Below are positions 63,898 to 64,000 of a stretch of DNA of 64,000 nt, in pieces. The stretch lies in assembly GCA_947258545.1 (NCBI GenBank), contig CAMYJI010000006.1:25943-89942 (forward strand), written 5' to 3'. The position numbers and the translations under genes are program-made. Source of the DNA: an uncultured Ectothiorhodospiraceae bacterium. Lineage in GTDB: Bacteria > Pseudomonadota > Gammaproteobacteria > UBA9214. Within the stretch, counting starts at the first letter, position 1. Every line of letters begins with the position of its first letter. A model generated the notes under the pieces. It saw only the letters and a program-made list of their open reading frames with translations, ran no database searches and had not been told where the DNA came from.

Positions 63898-64000
63898 GTG
63901 TCTAACGAGTCTGTAGAAAAAGTATTTGCTGAGATTGCTGCATAATTCCTTCTACTTCCATTAATTAATTTGACCGATTATCTGATGATTGCCGGTTGAT

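Overview
The window reads as a chromosomal piece of a gammaproteobacterium of moderately high GC. The evidence is LPS genes (lpxK, kdsB), Lol lipoprotein export, ExbB/ExbD, a Braun-type lipoprotein and RNase E numbered as in E. coli, plus a gene order (lolCD, comEC, exbBD, lpxK, kdsB, ptpA, rne/rluC, sppA, maf, yceD, rpmF, plsX, fab genes, mltG, tmk, holB, pilZ, tatD) that is the familiar Pseudomonas-type super-cluster. DsrE-like proteins and a SoxB-like metallophosphatase hint at a sulfur-metabolising lineage, but the genus cannot be named from this sequence.

Layout. 0-5.6 kb: a 1738-residue LapA-like type I secreted adhesin with a doubled retention module, Calx-beta, T1SS-143-like, VWA and RTX regions. 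5.7-13.1 kb: lolC/lolD, comEC, exbB/exbD, lpxK, a Trm112-like gene and kdsB. 13.2-17.6 kb: an accessory block (DUF3330 protein, two unknown proteins, a FixL/FixJ-like pair) between kdsB and ptpA; murB, often found here, is absent. 17.6-24.3 kb: ptpA, rne, rluC, a HAD phosphatase, sppA, maf. 24.3-27.7 kb: a two-subunit biotin carboxylase/carboxyltransferase pair. 27.9-38.5 kb: yceD, rpmF, plsX, fabH, fabD, fabG, acpP, fabF, pabB, pabC, mltG, tmk. 38.5-48.0 kb: an accessory island splitting tmk from holB. 48.1-50.3 kb: holB, pilZ, tatD. 50.5-58.5 kb: a five-gene fatty-acid beta-oxidation operon on the minus strand. 58.6-62.0 kb: a class V aminotransferase and an Ldt/Lpp/Ldt wall-anchoring group. 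62-64 kb: AT-rich sequence with a small secreted protein, a YciI-like protein and a membrane protein.

The most interesting part is the 38.5-48.0 kb island. It encodes an ECF sigma factor and a membrane anti-sigma factor whose periplasmic part looks like a DsrE domain with one conserved cysteine. Two stand-alone exported DsrE-like proteins share that cysteine and the C-terminal ending. The island also holds a membrane-anchored thioredoxin (CPPC), a 5'-nucleotidase/SoxB-family protein lacking the usual His/Asp dyad, an OprP/OprO-like porin, a PEGA-like lipoprotein and a 62-residue Arg-rich protein. Six intergenic sites share GGAATA-N16-YGTC with identical spacing, each pointing at one of these genes including the sigma operon itself. 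The layout resembles sigma-R/SigH thiol-stress promoters. I infer a self-contained regulon in which a periplasmic DsrE-like domain senses a sulfur or thiol state and controls periplasmic sulfur-handling proteins. This is inference from sequence, not demonstrated.

Two MITE-like elements of about 140 bp, and several smaller inverted repeats, sit between genes. No rRNA, tRNA or CRISPR array was recognised.
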